Origin: Rhynchosporium graminicola
Lineage: Eukaryota > Ascomycota > Leotiomycetes > Helotiales > Ploettnerulaceae
Direction of reading: 5' to 3'
DNA: 64,000 nucleotides
Assembly: GCA_900074885.1 (NCBI GenBank)
Contig: FJUW01000009.1
Coordinates: forward strand, 434,001 to 498,000
A model generated the notes under the pieces. It was not told where the DNA came from and ran no database searches. It saw nothing but the letters and a program-made list of their open reading frames with translations. Made by a program: the position numbers and the translations under genes. Of the stretch, positions 36,743 to 48,451 are shown one piece after another (position 1 is the first letter of the stretch; the number at the start of each line of letters is the position of its first letter).

Positions 36743-38013
36743 TACTCCTACTATTATATTAGAGATTACTACTATATAATTAGCGGAGACTTAGGCTTTA
36801 AGGCGATCTATAGAGAAGGTATTTAAGGAGTTAGAGTTCATTAAAGTAATAAGTTAAGATCTTAAACCCTTAGATACTAGTATAATACTAACGTAATATA
36901 GGATTTAGATCTTCTAACGATAGATTCAGTGAAATCTAGGTTAATAGTATTAATAGCGTTAAAGTAAACGAAGGAGTTAAATACTATTATATAGGAATTT
37001 ACGAAAAAGGCTATATTTAAGGCTACGATATCTAATACTAAGGGAAAGAGGAATTTACTTTCTAGTTCAGAGATAGCGTTAGATCTGGATACTCCCGGAC
37101 CCTCTCTAAAGAAGAAAGCGCGTAAGATTAGCTATTATACTCAGCTTACTACTAGAGCTATATTAGTAAATTTAGATAAGGAGTTAGATATAGTAGTTCT
37201 GATTCTAGATATTCTAGATTTACTAGAAGCTCCGGAGAACTTAGGAGAGAAAGCTAGTAAAGTAGAGGTAGTAGAGGAAGTAGAGTTTTAGATATAGTAT
37301 TATTATAGAGTATAATCAGGGGATTATCCTTAGTAATAAATTTTTAATACTAGTAATTATAATAGTTTATTATCCTCTAAGTAATTATAGTTATTTATTC
37401 TATCTTCTTAGGCCTTAATCTACTAATCTAGTTTACGCGGAAGTCTAAGTTTACTTAGGTTAGTAGTATAGAAATCTCTAAGCTTATATAAAGTATTTAT
37501 TAAGTCGGAAGCGTTATACTAAGTTAAGTTCGGGTTATAGCTTAGCTAACTAACTTAATACTTCAGATTACCTCTTAGGAGCTATATAGCGAGTATATCT
37601 TATAACTCCTACTCTTCTTAAGTAGTAATAACCTCTAGAGGTAAGTTTAATAACTCCTAGCTTAATAATAGGTCGTCCGAGTCCCTAAAGAGTAATTCGG
37701 GAGCGAATATATCGTATATAGAAGATCCCGGGGGTAAATCTAGCTTATAGGAGTATCTGATCTTAGCTAGGACTTAGTATAGTCTTACCTAGAGGCTAGA
37801 TAGCTTCTTACTTAGCTAGTGATTCTTAAGGTTCCTTATAGAGAGAAATACCTTATCTTCAACTTCCTAGTCGATATTATACTATTTCGGGTTAGTTATA
37901 GCGCTTATCTTCTACTAAGTAGCTATTATATTAGCTTTTATAACCTCGATAGCGGATTTAGTACGTTTAGCTAAGGATTTAGTATTAGTATAATTAAGCT
38001 TCTCTTATAGTAT

Positions 38014-38206
38014 TGTTGGTCCATAGTCACGTGTTAGTCGAGTATCTGCACCGGGGTTTCGCCGGCCAGATATATCTCCCTTCCGGAGTCTCGATTACCT
38101 AGGAAAGATAGCCACGATACAACAGATAATACTACTACTATTATTACTATACTTTAGCTCACGCAGACTACTTGATTGTACGTACTACGACAGAGTAATA
38201 CTAATA
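38014..38206 (+). repeat. E 5' LTR (193 bp)
   Basis: It begins TGTTGGTCCATAGTCACG and ends GTAATACTAATA. It is less RIP-altered than the right copy and keeps several CpA/TpG sites. Confidence 0.92.
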
Positions 38207-38690
38207 TTGATCAATAGACGCATAGATCATTTCACTCTTTAAAAGCGGTTAAATTCTTAGATTTTAAGAATTCTGACTACTGAAAAGAGCGCGCTAGTAA
38301 ATCTTAAAGAGTAGAGATATCTACTATAGTAATAGCTCAAGTACTAGAGAAGACACGGTCTCCTCTTTACTATTTGACTTGAATTGCTAAGATAATTTGC
38401 CTGGATTCTACCTGCGACACGGTTAAAGGATTCGACTTCTAGTATATTATACCACTATACCACTATTACCTTCTACGTACCTACGTTCTACGTACCTACT
38501 TTCTACGTACTTCGATTACCACTGTAACCCGACTTAACGCGCTTTTGTGTTACGCTGAAAACTCGAAGTCAAACTTGAACGCGCTACGCTAGCGCTATAT
38601 AACACTTAAGAATAACTCTATAACTACTATTCCAAATAACCTTAGAATAGCACTAAAACACTTATACGAATCAGACCTTTAATATAGTAA
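38207..38690 (+). other. E untranslated leader
   Basis: This lies between the 5' LTR and gag. It is relatively free of RIP and contains three tandem TTCTACGTAC-type units at about 38473-38511. No coding frame is seen. Confidence 0.55.
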
Positions 38691-39663
38691 GAGATAATAA
38701 TACCCCCGAGGTTAGTGCTTTCGATATACCTGCGAACTCCGGCAAGGACTTACTAGACTCGGAGACTATACGGAAACAGGAAGAAGGTCTTATCAGATAA
38801 ATCAAGAGCTCCGACTATATAGATAGACCCCTATACTCCTTATTTAAGGAGAGCTATAAAGGTTAGATAGTAGACTCTTTCAAGTCTATTAAGAAATCGT
38901 TAAATAATAACCTTATATTTACCTTACGTACTAAAGGCGTATTTATCGAAGAAGGCGATGAACCTGCGCAGGAGCTATATAAGCTTCTATATACTCTATA
39001 GAATACTATACGTAGTAGTTGGACCTTAAAGGAGCTAGAGAGTATAGTAGGAGTGAAGATACTCTCTAAATAGCTATAGTATATAGTATTAAACCTACTA
39101 GTACTAGAGAAGCAGATATCTGCGTAGTAATAGCGAGATAAGAGAGAGAAGGAGATAATAAATAATATAGCTACTTAATAAGACGAATTAGAGTATGAGA
39201 GATTAAAGAAGGAGTTCTATAGATTGCGATAAAGACGCTATACTATACTCGGCTTACCTCCTGTTAGCGAATTCGACTTCGATAAAGAATACTATAAACC
39301 TCTATAATATAACCGAGATTCTACCGAAGGAGTATAGTAATATAAAGAGACCTCCTCTGACTAGAATAGAGAAGAGTAGCGATACTATAGAAAGCGTATA
39401 CTAAAGAATACGGGGAGTGAAGGAGGAGGAGCTAGAGGAGGAGTGTAACGACACAAGACTCAAGGCGGTATACAAGTAAGAATAAACAAGTAGGGAGGCT
39501 AAGAGCGATCTTATATAGTCTAGTACGAAGGAAACAGAAAGATGCAGAGCTCTGAAGGAGTCTGCACCTTCTATATATATAAGGAGGGTATGCCTAAGGC
39601 ACCGATACTGGCCCGTATCTGCCACGTATACTATGCGCTATCATATTACCCCCTTCTAAGACA

Positions 39664-39683
39664 AAGGCTCGCCCTCGAGCCTT
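39664..39683 (-). other. F1 perfect hairpin beside the polypurine tract
   Basis: An 8-bp perfect stem (AAGGCTCG/CGAGCCTT) surrounds a 4-base loop, directly followed on the - strand by the G-rich tract and LTR. The same hairpin lies at 43816-43835 (F2) and 48190-48209 (F3). Confidence 0.85.
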
Positions 39684-39992
39684 GAAGAATCGAATAAAGG
39701 AAATAAAGTAAGTATAAAACGCAGTTAAATATTAAGATAACCTTCCAAATTTCCATTAAACCGAAACCGTAGATACTAATTCAGTACTGAGATTATCTCT
39801 TCTATAGAGGGAAACGTAATCTCCGGTAATTATGATACCGAGTTTTACTAAATAAGCGAGGCTAAGCGAGTGATTGAAATACTTAAAGGTTACGAAAGAA
39901 ACGAAAGTCCAAATCGAATTCTAAAGAAGCTAAAAGATTAAGGAGAGTTAGATATCTTCGTTAAGTAGATATAGAAAGTATTAAATTAAAGG

Positions 39993-40308
39993 TTCTAGTA
40001 GAGGGAGGTCGATTCTGCCGAGGGGGACAAATTATACCGGGGTATAGGGGTTACGAGTCGAATTCCGACAATTTCCGCTAGGGTAATAAGCTACTTTCGG
40101 AAGGTTGAAGTCGGGTGAGGGGATAAAGGTTCTTTTCTAGTAGAAGGAGGTCGATTCTGCCGAGGGGGATAAATTATACCGGGGTACGGGGGTTACGAGT
40201 CGGATTCTAGTAATTTCCGCTAGGGTAATAAGCTACTTTATCCTAGCCTAAAAGTAAGGTTTTTCGCTATTAGAACTGCTTTCGGAAGGTTGAAGTCGGG
40301 TAAGGGGT
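39993..40308. repeat. Imperfect direct duplication inside F1
   Basis: Two units starting at 39993 and 40135 share a GAGGTCGATTCTGCCGAG-type core and a GCTACTTT block. The second unit carries about 40 bp more before the shared TTCGGAAGGTTGAAG end. F2 and F3 have only one unit. Confidence 0.75.
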
Positions 40309-42189
40309 TAATAAATATTAGGGCCTATAGGGAAGTTTCCACTTAAAATTCGTCCGCTGTTTTACTTCGTACGTATAAAGGAACGAGTTTCGAAGTATCC
40401 GAGAGTAACTTCGCAGTAATACTAATGCTTCTGAGGCTGAATTACGTTCAAATTCCTAGCTATCCGAGAGATCTCTAGAATCTCGGCTCTTTTGAAAACC
40501 TAACTATCGAATTCGTAATTAATAGTACTAACTGTTTCCGTATGATTCCGAAAATCTAAGGTAAGTAGAGATAACTCAGCGAAGAGCTCCCTAGTAGTCG
40601 TACGTGCGAATCGAGTTTTCTAGGTAAGATATTATTTAATACTATCCCCGGCGGTCTTAATCTTTCTGTTTAATATAACGACATAAGACTTAAGGCGGTA
40701 TATAAGTAAGAATAAATAAGTAGGAAGGCTAAGAGCGATCTTATATAGTCTAGTACGAAGGAAACAGAAAGATAAAGAGCTCTGAAGGAGTCTAAACCTT
40801 CTATATATAAAAGGAGGGTATGCCTAAGGCACCGATACTGGCCCGTATCTGCCACGTATACCATGCGCTGTCACAAGGAGGAAGCTACAAAGGAGGAGAT
40901 AGCTACTAAGGAGGAGAAGGCTACTAAGGAGGAGAAAGCTACTAAGGAGGAGGAGGAGGAGGAGGAGGAGTAGATGGCTACTAAGGAGCTAGAGGAGGAG
41001 AGGGAGAGTACTATAATACGGTACAGAAGGAGAAGGAGAAGTCGTATAGAAAGGAGATCGCTAGCTTCTCCCGTATATTTCTAGAAGAGATGAAATTCAA
41101 GGGAGATAGAGATAGCTTTAGTAGTAAGGTCAGAATATTCTATAACGCTTACTTAAGAGCTGAGATTCTACTAGAGGAGTATAGTAAGGCGTTTCTATTA
41201 ATACTGAAAGGCGCTGCTCTCTAATACTACTATTACGGTCTGAATAGTATCCTTAAAACCTCTCTGATTATCAAATTCGATACTATACTAAAGAATATAA
41301 TAGATTAGTTTAAGAGCGAGGAGTTTAGCAGATCTTCCCTGATTATATGGAATCTTCTTACTCTTGAATCGATTAAGGAAAAGAACCCTGGAAAGACGAC
41401 TTCAGAGTGCTTTAATATACTCTCTACGCAGATTAGAGAGCTATATTATAGTATACCCTTTGAATTACGCTATAAGAAGTTTATTATAAATAAGGTTATT
41501 ACTACCTGCTAAAGCTCGGAAGCCTACTAAATTACTCTAGCTTAACTTATAACTTCTACTGAAAAGATAATTACTTCTATTAGAACCTCTATTATTAACT
41601 ATAAGTACGCATACCTTATAACTAGTACTACTTTCTATACTAATCGAAAATTCCGAAGCGATTCCGATAAAAGATAAGTATACGGAGAGAAGAGAGATAG
41701 TAAAGGGCGATTCAGAATATAAGAAAAGAAGAAGATAAATAAGCTAGATAAGAAAAGTAATACTAAGAAGTACTAGGTATATAATACTATAGATTATATA
41801 TCTTTCGACTATATAGTAGAAGAAAGAGAGAAAGCTAAGGAGAAGTTCAAGGCGAAGAACTCTTCTAAGTTTAAAGGTAACTTTAGAAAAGTCTTTAAGA
41901 AAGTATATAGATAATATATCGTAGAGTACGAAAGTATAGAAGACGAGTATATAGCTATTACCTTTACCTTATGCGAAGCTAAGAGCGATATAGACTACGA
42001 TTCCGACGACGAAAAGCCGGAAGCTCTATTTATGACTTCTATAGGACTTGTCTTAGTAGAAGCCGTATAGCTAATAACAGAAACCCTAGTAAATACGGCT
42101 TTTAAGCACTTAATAGATACTGCCGAAGAAGCTACAGATAAGGACCGGACCTTAAAGACGATAATAAGCAGCCCCTGATATAATTCGTT

Positions 42190-45100
42190 AATTTTCCATA
42201 GAATTATAATCGATACTAGAGTAGTAAAAGTATCTATAGTAGGTAAAGGTTAATACGAAGCTTATAAGACTCTATATAAGGCTGAACTCTTACCTTCCCG
42301 TGGAATAAACGTTAAATTCGGTATTAGTAAAGCTACTTCTATTAGTATAGTAATTATACTTTCTCTAATTAGAAAGATCTAATTTGAGGTTATTGCTATA
42401 GATACTCTGTTTCTACTCTATTTAGATAATATAGATAAGCTTAGAGTTATATTAGATAATCTTCGTAACGTACTTATTATACTATAGGGAGATATACTAG
42501 TTATACGCAGATTCGGCTACCTCTTCTTACTCTAGAAGAAGTTACTTGAGACGTATATTACAGAGTGTTTCTAGTCGAATATAAAAGTACTTATAGAGAC
42601 GGATTTATATAGACTTCACTACTGATTCGGATACCCCTTAGTAAGAAAGCTAGAAGATTTACTATAATAGGCCGGTCACGAGTATAACTCAGAGGTACTA
42701 AAGGAGCTTACTAAGCTCTATAAGCACTACCAGCTATACGGAAGATTACTAGGTAGATTCAAGTTCAAGCTCTACGATACTAATAATATATACTTTAATT
42801 ACGAAGTCGTGATCGATATTATATAACTAGACAGTCGATAAGTCTTATATATAGTCGATTAAGGTATTACCTTCTAGAACGGAGGTTTTCTTACTAATAT
42901 ATCTACAGAGCACGTATAGAACTGATTTAAGTAGGTATAGATAGATACTTACCTTAGACCGCCTGATTTTATTATTATAGATATAGGTACGTAATTTAAG
43001 TTAAAAGAATTCGTATAGAGTACTAAGACAGAGGGTTCTATAGTTAAAGTTATACCTATAGAGGCTTATTACTCTATTAGTAAAGTAGAGAGATACTATA
43101 GCCCTCTGAAGAGAGCTTATATGATAATTCGGAAGGAGTTACTATACCTTAGTCAAGATATAGCACTATAGATAGTATTCTACGTAATTAACTATATTTC
43201 TGGACCTAGTGGAATTATACCTGTTTTACTAGTATTTAGAGTATACTCTAGAATAGTAGAGATAGATGCCCTTTTACTATTAGTCTCCTAACGAGCTACT
43301 ATACTTCATAAGGCTATAGAAGAGATTCGTAAGCTACGGAGTTATCGGTAAGTTAATAACGCCCTGAATACTCGGAATAGACTAAGTTCTATAGTAGTAA
43401 GAGACTTTCCATTGAACTCTCTAGTACTAGTTTAGAGAGAGAAAGGCTTCTAGGATAGACCTTAGCTACTTATTTCTATAGACAGAGAGAACTGCGTAGT
43501 AGAAATCGATAGTGGACTAACGACCTTTCGCTCTACGTCGATTAAACTATAGTACGAAGAAGAAATCGATTCTGACGAACTAGAGGGTATTTTACTGTAA
43601 CGACACAAGACTCAAGGCGGTATACAAGCAAGAATAAACAAGTAGGGAGGCTAAGAGCGATCTTATATAGTCTAGTATAAAGGAAACAGAAAGATATAGA
43701 GCTCTAAAGGAGTCTATACCTTCTACATATATAAGGAGAGTATACCTAAGGCACTGATACTGGCCCGTATCTGCTACGTATACTATGCGCTGTTATATTA
43801 CCCCCTTCTAAGATAAAGGCTCGCCCTCGAGCCTTGAAGAATCGAAGTAACTAAGGAAATAAAGTAAGTATAAAACGCAGTTAAATATTAAGATAACCTT
43901 CCAAATTTCCATTAAACCGAAACCGTAGATACTAATTTAGTACTGAGATTATCTCTTCTATAGAGGGAAACGTAATCTCCGAGAGATACTATAGTTCTAA
44001 GTAACTTCTTATAAGACTAGAAGTAGAGCTCTAGACTAGCGCTTTACGGGCACGCGTAGTCGGGTATTAGTCTGAATTAACTTCTAGTCGGTCCTGAATA
44101 GAAGTAAGCTATTAGCTGAAAGATAGGTTAATCCCTATATTAAGATTATCGATACTTTCAGTTAGTTGCGACTTACTAGAAGTCTATAAATTATTAATTA
44201 AAGAGCGTTTAAGGGTAAGTTCTATCGGTAATTATAATGCCGAGTTTTACTAAATAAGCGAGGCTAAGCGAGTAATTAAAATACTTAAAAGTTATAAAAG
44301 AAACGAAAGTCTAAATCGAATTCTAAAGAAGCTAAAAGATTAAAGAGAGTTAGATATCTTCGTTAAGTAGATATAGAAAGTATTAAATTAAAGGTTCTAG
44401 TAGAGGGAAGTCGATTCTACTAAGAGGGGCTAAATTATACTAGGGTATAAGGATTACGAGTCGAATTCTAATAATTTCCGCTAAGGTAATAAGCTACTTT
44501 ATCTTAGCTTAAAAGTAAGGTTTTTCGCTATTAAAGCTACTTTCAGAAGGTTTAAAGTTAAGTAAAGAGTTAATAAATATTAAGGCTTATAAGGAAGTTT
44601 CTACCTAAAATTCGTCTGCTATTTTACTTTATACGCACGAAGGAACGAGTTTCGAAGTATCCGAGAGTAACTTCGTAATAATACTAGTACTTCTAAAGCT
44701 AAATTACATTTAAATTCTTAGCTATCTAAGAGATCTCTAGAATCTTAGCTCTTTTAAAAACCTAACTATCGAATTTATAATTAATAGTACTAACTATTTC
44801 TATATATTTCTGAAAATCTAAAGTAAGTAGAGATAACTTAGCGAAAAGCTCCTTAGTAGTCGTATATATAAATCGAGTTTTCTAAGTAAGATATTATTTA
44901 ATATTATCTTTAGTAGTCTTAATCTTTCTATTTAATATAATAATATAAGACTTAAGGTAATATATAAGTAAGAATAAATAAGTAGGGAAGCTAAGAGCGA
45001 TCTTATATAGTCTAGTATAAAGGAAACAGAAAGATATAGAGCTCTAAAGGAATCTGCACCTTCTATATATATAAGGAGGGTATGCCTAAGGCACTGATAC

Positions 45101-46780
45101 TGGCCCGTATCTGCTACGTATACTATGCGCTATCATATTTACTTGAAATTATACTCTTACTATTACTTAGTACTACTAAGTTAAATCGACTTATACTAGT
45201 ACTAAAGAAGTAACCTTATAGAGATCGACGAGAGCCAATTCGATTCAGAGATAATAACGAATTATTCGTTAGTTTCCTAGTAGTAGAACCTTAATACGCT
45301 GCGTTAAAACGTAAGGAGATTAATAGTCTGATTACTATAAGGATCTTTGAATTAGTCTATAAAGACGAATTACTAGCTAGAGCTAGGGTTTTTAATACTA
45401 AATTTATCGACTAGACTAAATTTAAAAGTATATAGAAAGCTTACGAGAAGTCTAGATTAGTTATATAAGCGTATAACGACTCTGGAAAGAACTAAGTACT
45501 TACTATATTACCGACTATTTAATAAGTTAGCTAATAACTACTACTAGTATACGTAGTTATATACCTTGAGTTTAAGGTATATAGCTATAATATTATATAA
45601 GCTTATACTTAGTTTACGTTATACCTAATATATAACTTCTTCGTGCGCTCTCTAAAGGAGATTCTAACTTAGCTATATTAGTTTTTGCGGTGCGTTAAGC
45701 CTATATATAGTATACTAGAGTTAGCGAACTATTAGTTCGGTATATACTATAGATATAAGGTTAAGAAACTCTATATAGTACTATCGACGTTTAATACGTG
45801 CTTACTATCTATTTTAGGTGATAAAGTAAGTATAAGAGCTCTTAGTCTTCAGATTAACGATATCTTCTTCGTTAGTAATAAGACCTTTATAGACGCAGAA
45901 GAAAGAGAGCTATAGAAGGCTAGATTTAAGTCGAACGAGAGAGAGTAATTAACTACTTTATACTTAATTGACTTTAATAGAGGTTATATTACCTTAGAAA
46001 CTGATAGCTTTTTTCGACTATCTTAATAATCGTACGATAAGACGCTAAGACTAATTAAGAAAGAATTAGTTAATCTTACTAACTCCTATAGAGGTATATG
46101 ATAAGGTCTTATCTAAATCGAGTGATTTGCTGCCTAGAGAGCTAGAGGTTTATACCTAGTAACTATTTCTTAGCCGGAAGTATTATTTAACGTCTCTTTT
46201 ACTATATAAACTATAAATCCGATAGAGAAAGACTTTAAGCTCTTAAATAAGAGAATCTCATAGTAAAAGCTTGACTATAGTAAAAGTCTCTAATACGTTA
46301 AGTTAGATAAGAAGTCTCTGAAACTTATTGTATTTACTAATAGTTTATTTACTAATTTGAAAGACTTCTACTCTTAAATTAGCTATATCTACGTACTTAT
46401 AGATAAGTATAATAAGGTAAATATTATTCACTAGTCTTCGGTCTACTATAAGAGAGTTACTAGATCTGTATTAGCCTCTGAACTATATGCTATATTAGAA
46501 GGTTTTAATATAGCCGGTGCTATTAAGACTACTATCGAATAGATTATAGAGATTATAGTACTACCTTTAGTTATAGTTACTGATTCTAAGTCTTTATACG
46601 ACTATATAGTATAACTTAATACTATAAGAGAGAAGAGATTAATAATTAACCTTATATATCTATATTAGGCGTACGAAAGAAAAGAAATATTAGAGGTGAT
46701 TTAAGTCATAGGGCTAGATAACCCTGCGGATGCGATAACTAAGATAAATTATAACAGAGCTCTGAAGGAGCTATTACATA
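42190..46780 (+). pseudogene. E pol remnant: protease, integrase, RT, RNase H (interrupted by F2)
   Basis: The protease block IIIDTRVVKVS lies near 42205. A GAG-pre-integrase-like segment is followed by the integrase core: Asp in NYEVVIDI (about 42800), Asp in IIDIGTQF (about 42980), Glu in KVERYYSPLKRAY (about 43090). F2 is inserted at 43596. RT follows at about 45230-46150, with ARVFNTKFID and an LTTLYLIDFNRGY stretch. RNase H follows, with LASELYAILEGF and VTDSKSLYDY near 46570. Integrase before RT identifies Ty1/Copia. Stops occur at Gln/Trp-like positions. Confidence 0.87.
43596..45137 (-). mobile_element. Short non-autonomous LTR element F, copy F2
   Basis: It is 1542 bp with LTRs 43596-43797 and 44936-45137 (202 bp each) and target duplication TTTAC on both sides (43591-43595, 45138-45142). 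It is strongly RIP-altered in its right half. Relative to F1 it holds about 240 bp extra at about 43976-44215 and lacks the F1 duplication. No coding frame. Confidence 0.92.
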
Positions 46781-47028
46781 CGAATTAATTAGTTATTAAG
46801 CTTATAGAATAAGTAGATAGAGGGAATTTAGATAACTTAAAGCCGGAAGAGAGCTTATAAGGCGTTTAGTTCAGTTATCTAATCTTTAGACCTGATCACG
46901 TAGAAACCTATATACTATATAATACTTCTGCACGAGTAGTACGAAGGTACTACTCTTATTAGAAGGCAAAAAGCATTACTTTTATACGAAGAAGTAGATA
47001 GTTTAGAGCTACTTTAAAGTACTCTTAG

Positions 47029-48451
47029 TATTAGTCTATAGTCACGTGTTAGTCGAGTATCTGCGCTGAGGTTTAGCCGGCTAGATATATCTCCCTTACG
47101 GAGTCTCGACTACTTAGGAAAGATAGCCACGATATAATAGATAATACTACTATTATTATTACCATACTTTGGCTTACGCAGACTACTTGATTGTACGTAC
47201 TACGTATGACGGCGTATAGTATACGTGGCAGATACGGGCCAGTATCGGTGCCTTAGGCATATCCTCCTTATATATATAGAAGATACAGACTCCTTTAGAG
47301 CTCTATATCTTTCTGTTTCCTTTATACTAGACTATATAAGATCGCTCTTAGCTTTCCTACTTATTTATTCTTACTTATATACTGCTTTAAGTCTTATATT
47401 ATTATATTAAATAGAAAGATTAAGACTACTAGGAATAGTATTAAATAATATCTTACTTAGAAAACTTAATTTATATATATAATTACTAGAGAGCTTTTCG
47501 CTGAGTTATCTCTACTTACTTTAGATTTTCGGAATTATATAGAAACAGTTAGTACTATTAATTACGAATTCGATAGTTAAGTTTTTAAAAGAGCTAAGAT
47601 TCTAGAGATCTCTAAGATAGCTAGGAATTTAAATATAATTTAGCCTTAGAAGCACTAGTATTACTACGAAGTTACTCTTAGATACTTCGAAACTCGTTCC
47701 TTCGTACGTACGAAGTAAAATAGCAGATGAATTTTAAGTAGAAACTTCCTTATAAGCTCTAATATTTATTATCTCCTTACTTAACTTTAACCTTCCGAAA
47801 GTAGCTCTAATAGCGAAAAACCTTACTTTTAGGCTAAGATAAAGTAGCTTATTACCCTAGCGGAAATTACCGGAATCCGACTTATAACCCTTATACCCCG
47901 GTATAATTTATCCCCCTCGGCAGAATCGACCTCCCTCTACTAGAACTTTTAATTTAATACTTTCTATATCTACTTAATAAAGATATCCGACTCTTCTTAA
48001 TCTTTTAGCTTTATTATAATTCGATTTGGACCTCTCCTTCTTTCGTAACCTTCAAGTGTTTCAATTACTCGCTTAGCCTTACTTATTTAGCAAAACTCAG
48101 TATCTACGGTTTCGGTTTGATAGAATAATTAGAGGTTATTATATTTAACTGCGTTTTATACCTACTTTGTTTCCTTTGTTCGATTCTTCAAGGCTCGAGG
48201 GCGAGCCTTTATCTTGGAAGGGGGTAATATAATAGCGCATAGTATACGTGGCAGATACGGGCTAGTATTAGTGCCTTAGGCATACTCTCCTTATATATAT
48301 AGAAGGTGCAGACTCCTTCAGAGCTCTGTATCTTTCTGTTTCCTTCGTACCAGACTATATAAGATCGCTCTTAGCCTCCCTACTTGTTTATTCTTACTTG
48401 TATACCGCCTTGAGTCTTATGTCGTTATACTACGACAGAGTGATACTAATA
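47029..48451 (+). repeat. E 3' LTR, split by F3
   Basis: Positions 47029-47204 and 48435-48451 together give 193 bp matching 38014-38206. It is interrupted by F3 and one copy of target duplication CTACG. Confidence 0.9.
47205..48429 (+). mobile_element. Short non-autonomous LTR element F, copy F3
   Basis: It is 1225 bp with LTRs 47205-47406 and 48228-48429 (202 bp each) and target duplication CTACG on both sides (47200-47204, 48430-48434). It is in + orientation, opposite to F1 and F2. The G-rich tract (48216-48226) and hairpin (48190-48209) precede the right LTR. No coding frame. Confidence 0.92.

Larger units (their letters stand above)
29560..37293 (+). pseudogene. A2 copy of the antisense ORF, split by element B2
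   Basis: The frame reads on the + strand, opposite to A2 pol, from about 29.56 kb to 30001, and again from about 36748 to a stop near 37293. Around 29750-30000 about 80 codons carry a single TAG, with blocks such as LLYLFNKLNSKLYKYYSAL and KYIGYLNLNVVIYTNAL. The second part includes TPGPSLKKKARKISYY, a possible nuclear localisation signal, and an acidic end. That few stops occur, mostly at Gln-like positions, supports a real ancestral protein. I do not recognise its family. Positions 30002-36742 belong to the B2 insertion. Confidence 0.62.
28819..38013 (-). mobile_element. Gypsy A copy 2 (A2), 3' half only, split by B2
   Basis: The 3' LTR (28819-29086) is followed on the + strand by inverse A sequence at 29087-30001 and, after B2 and its target duplication, at 36743-38013. 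Together these match the reverse complement of A1 from about 4.2 kb to 6.9 kb. The element should continue through RT to a 5' LTR but instead meets Copia element E at 38014, and no further A sequence follows E. Its 5' half is therefore missing. Confidence 0.9.
39444..40875 (-). mobile_element. Short non-autonomous LTR element F, copy F1
   Basis: It is 1432 bp with two 202-bp LTRs (39444-39645, 40674-40875) and target duplication AGGAG on both sides (39439-39443, 40876-40880). The polypurine tract beside the left LTR gives - orientation. The 1028-bp internal region has no retrotransposon motif and no long frame, so it must depend on another element's enzymes. It keeps many CpA/TpG sites and is the least RIP-altered F copy. 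Internal positions 39993-40125 and 40135-40308 are an imperfect direct duplication. Confidence 0.92.
38690..42170 (+). pseudogene. E gag remnant, interrupted by F1
   Basis: The part before F1 (to 39443) is acidic and charged. After F1 (from 40881) comes a run of ATKEEK-type repeats encoded by GCTACTAAGGAGGAGAA units at about 40885-40985. The Gag core follows at about 41060-41600: a FLEEMKFKGDRDSF block, a FYNAYLRAE block, a LILKGAALQYYY block and a LLTLESIKEKNPGKT block. This is the Gag arrangement of fungal Copia elements. The tail is Lys/Glu/Asp-rich. TAG/TAA stand at several Gln/Trp positions. The target duplication AGGAG flanks F1. Confidence 0.78.
38014..48451 (+). mobile_element. Ty1/Copia element E carrying three F insertions
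   Basis: LTRs of 193 bp lie at 38014-38206 and at 47029-47204 plus 48435-48451 (the right one is split by F3). The coding order Gag, protease, integrase, RT, RNase H on the + strand is that of Ty1/Copia, unlike all other elements here. Without F1, F2 and F3 the element is about 6.2 kb. The left flank is A2 sequence (AGTAT at 38009-38013) but the right flank (CCTAC) is D sequence, so no target duplication is visible and a deletion is inferred at the right border. Confidence 0.92.

Noticed and set aside
39401..39625. Short open frames over F LTRs (also 40670-40864 and 47225-47410)
   Set aside because: The same short peptide appears in each F LTR because the LTR is repeated. It overlaps the promoter and terminator functions of the LTR and shows no sign of being a gene.
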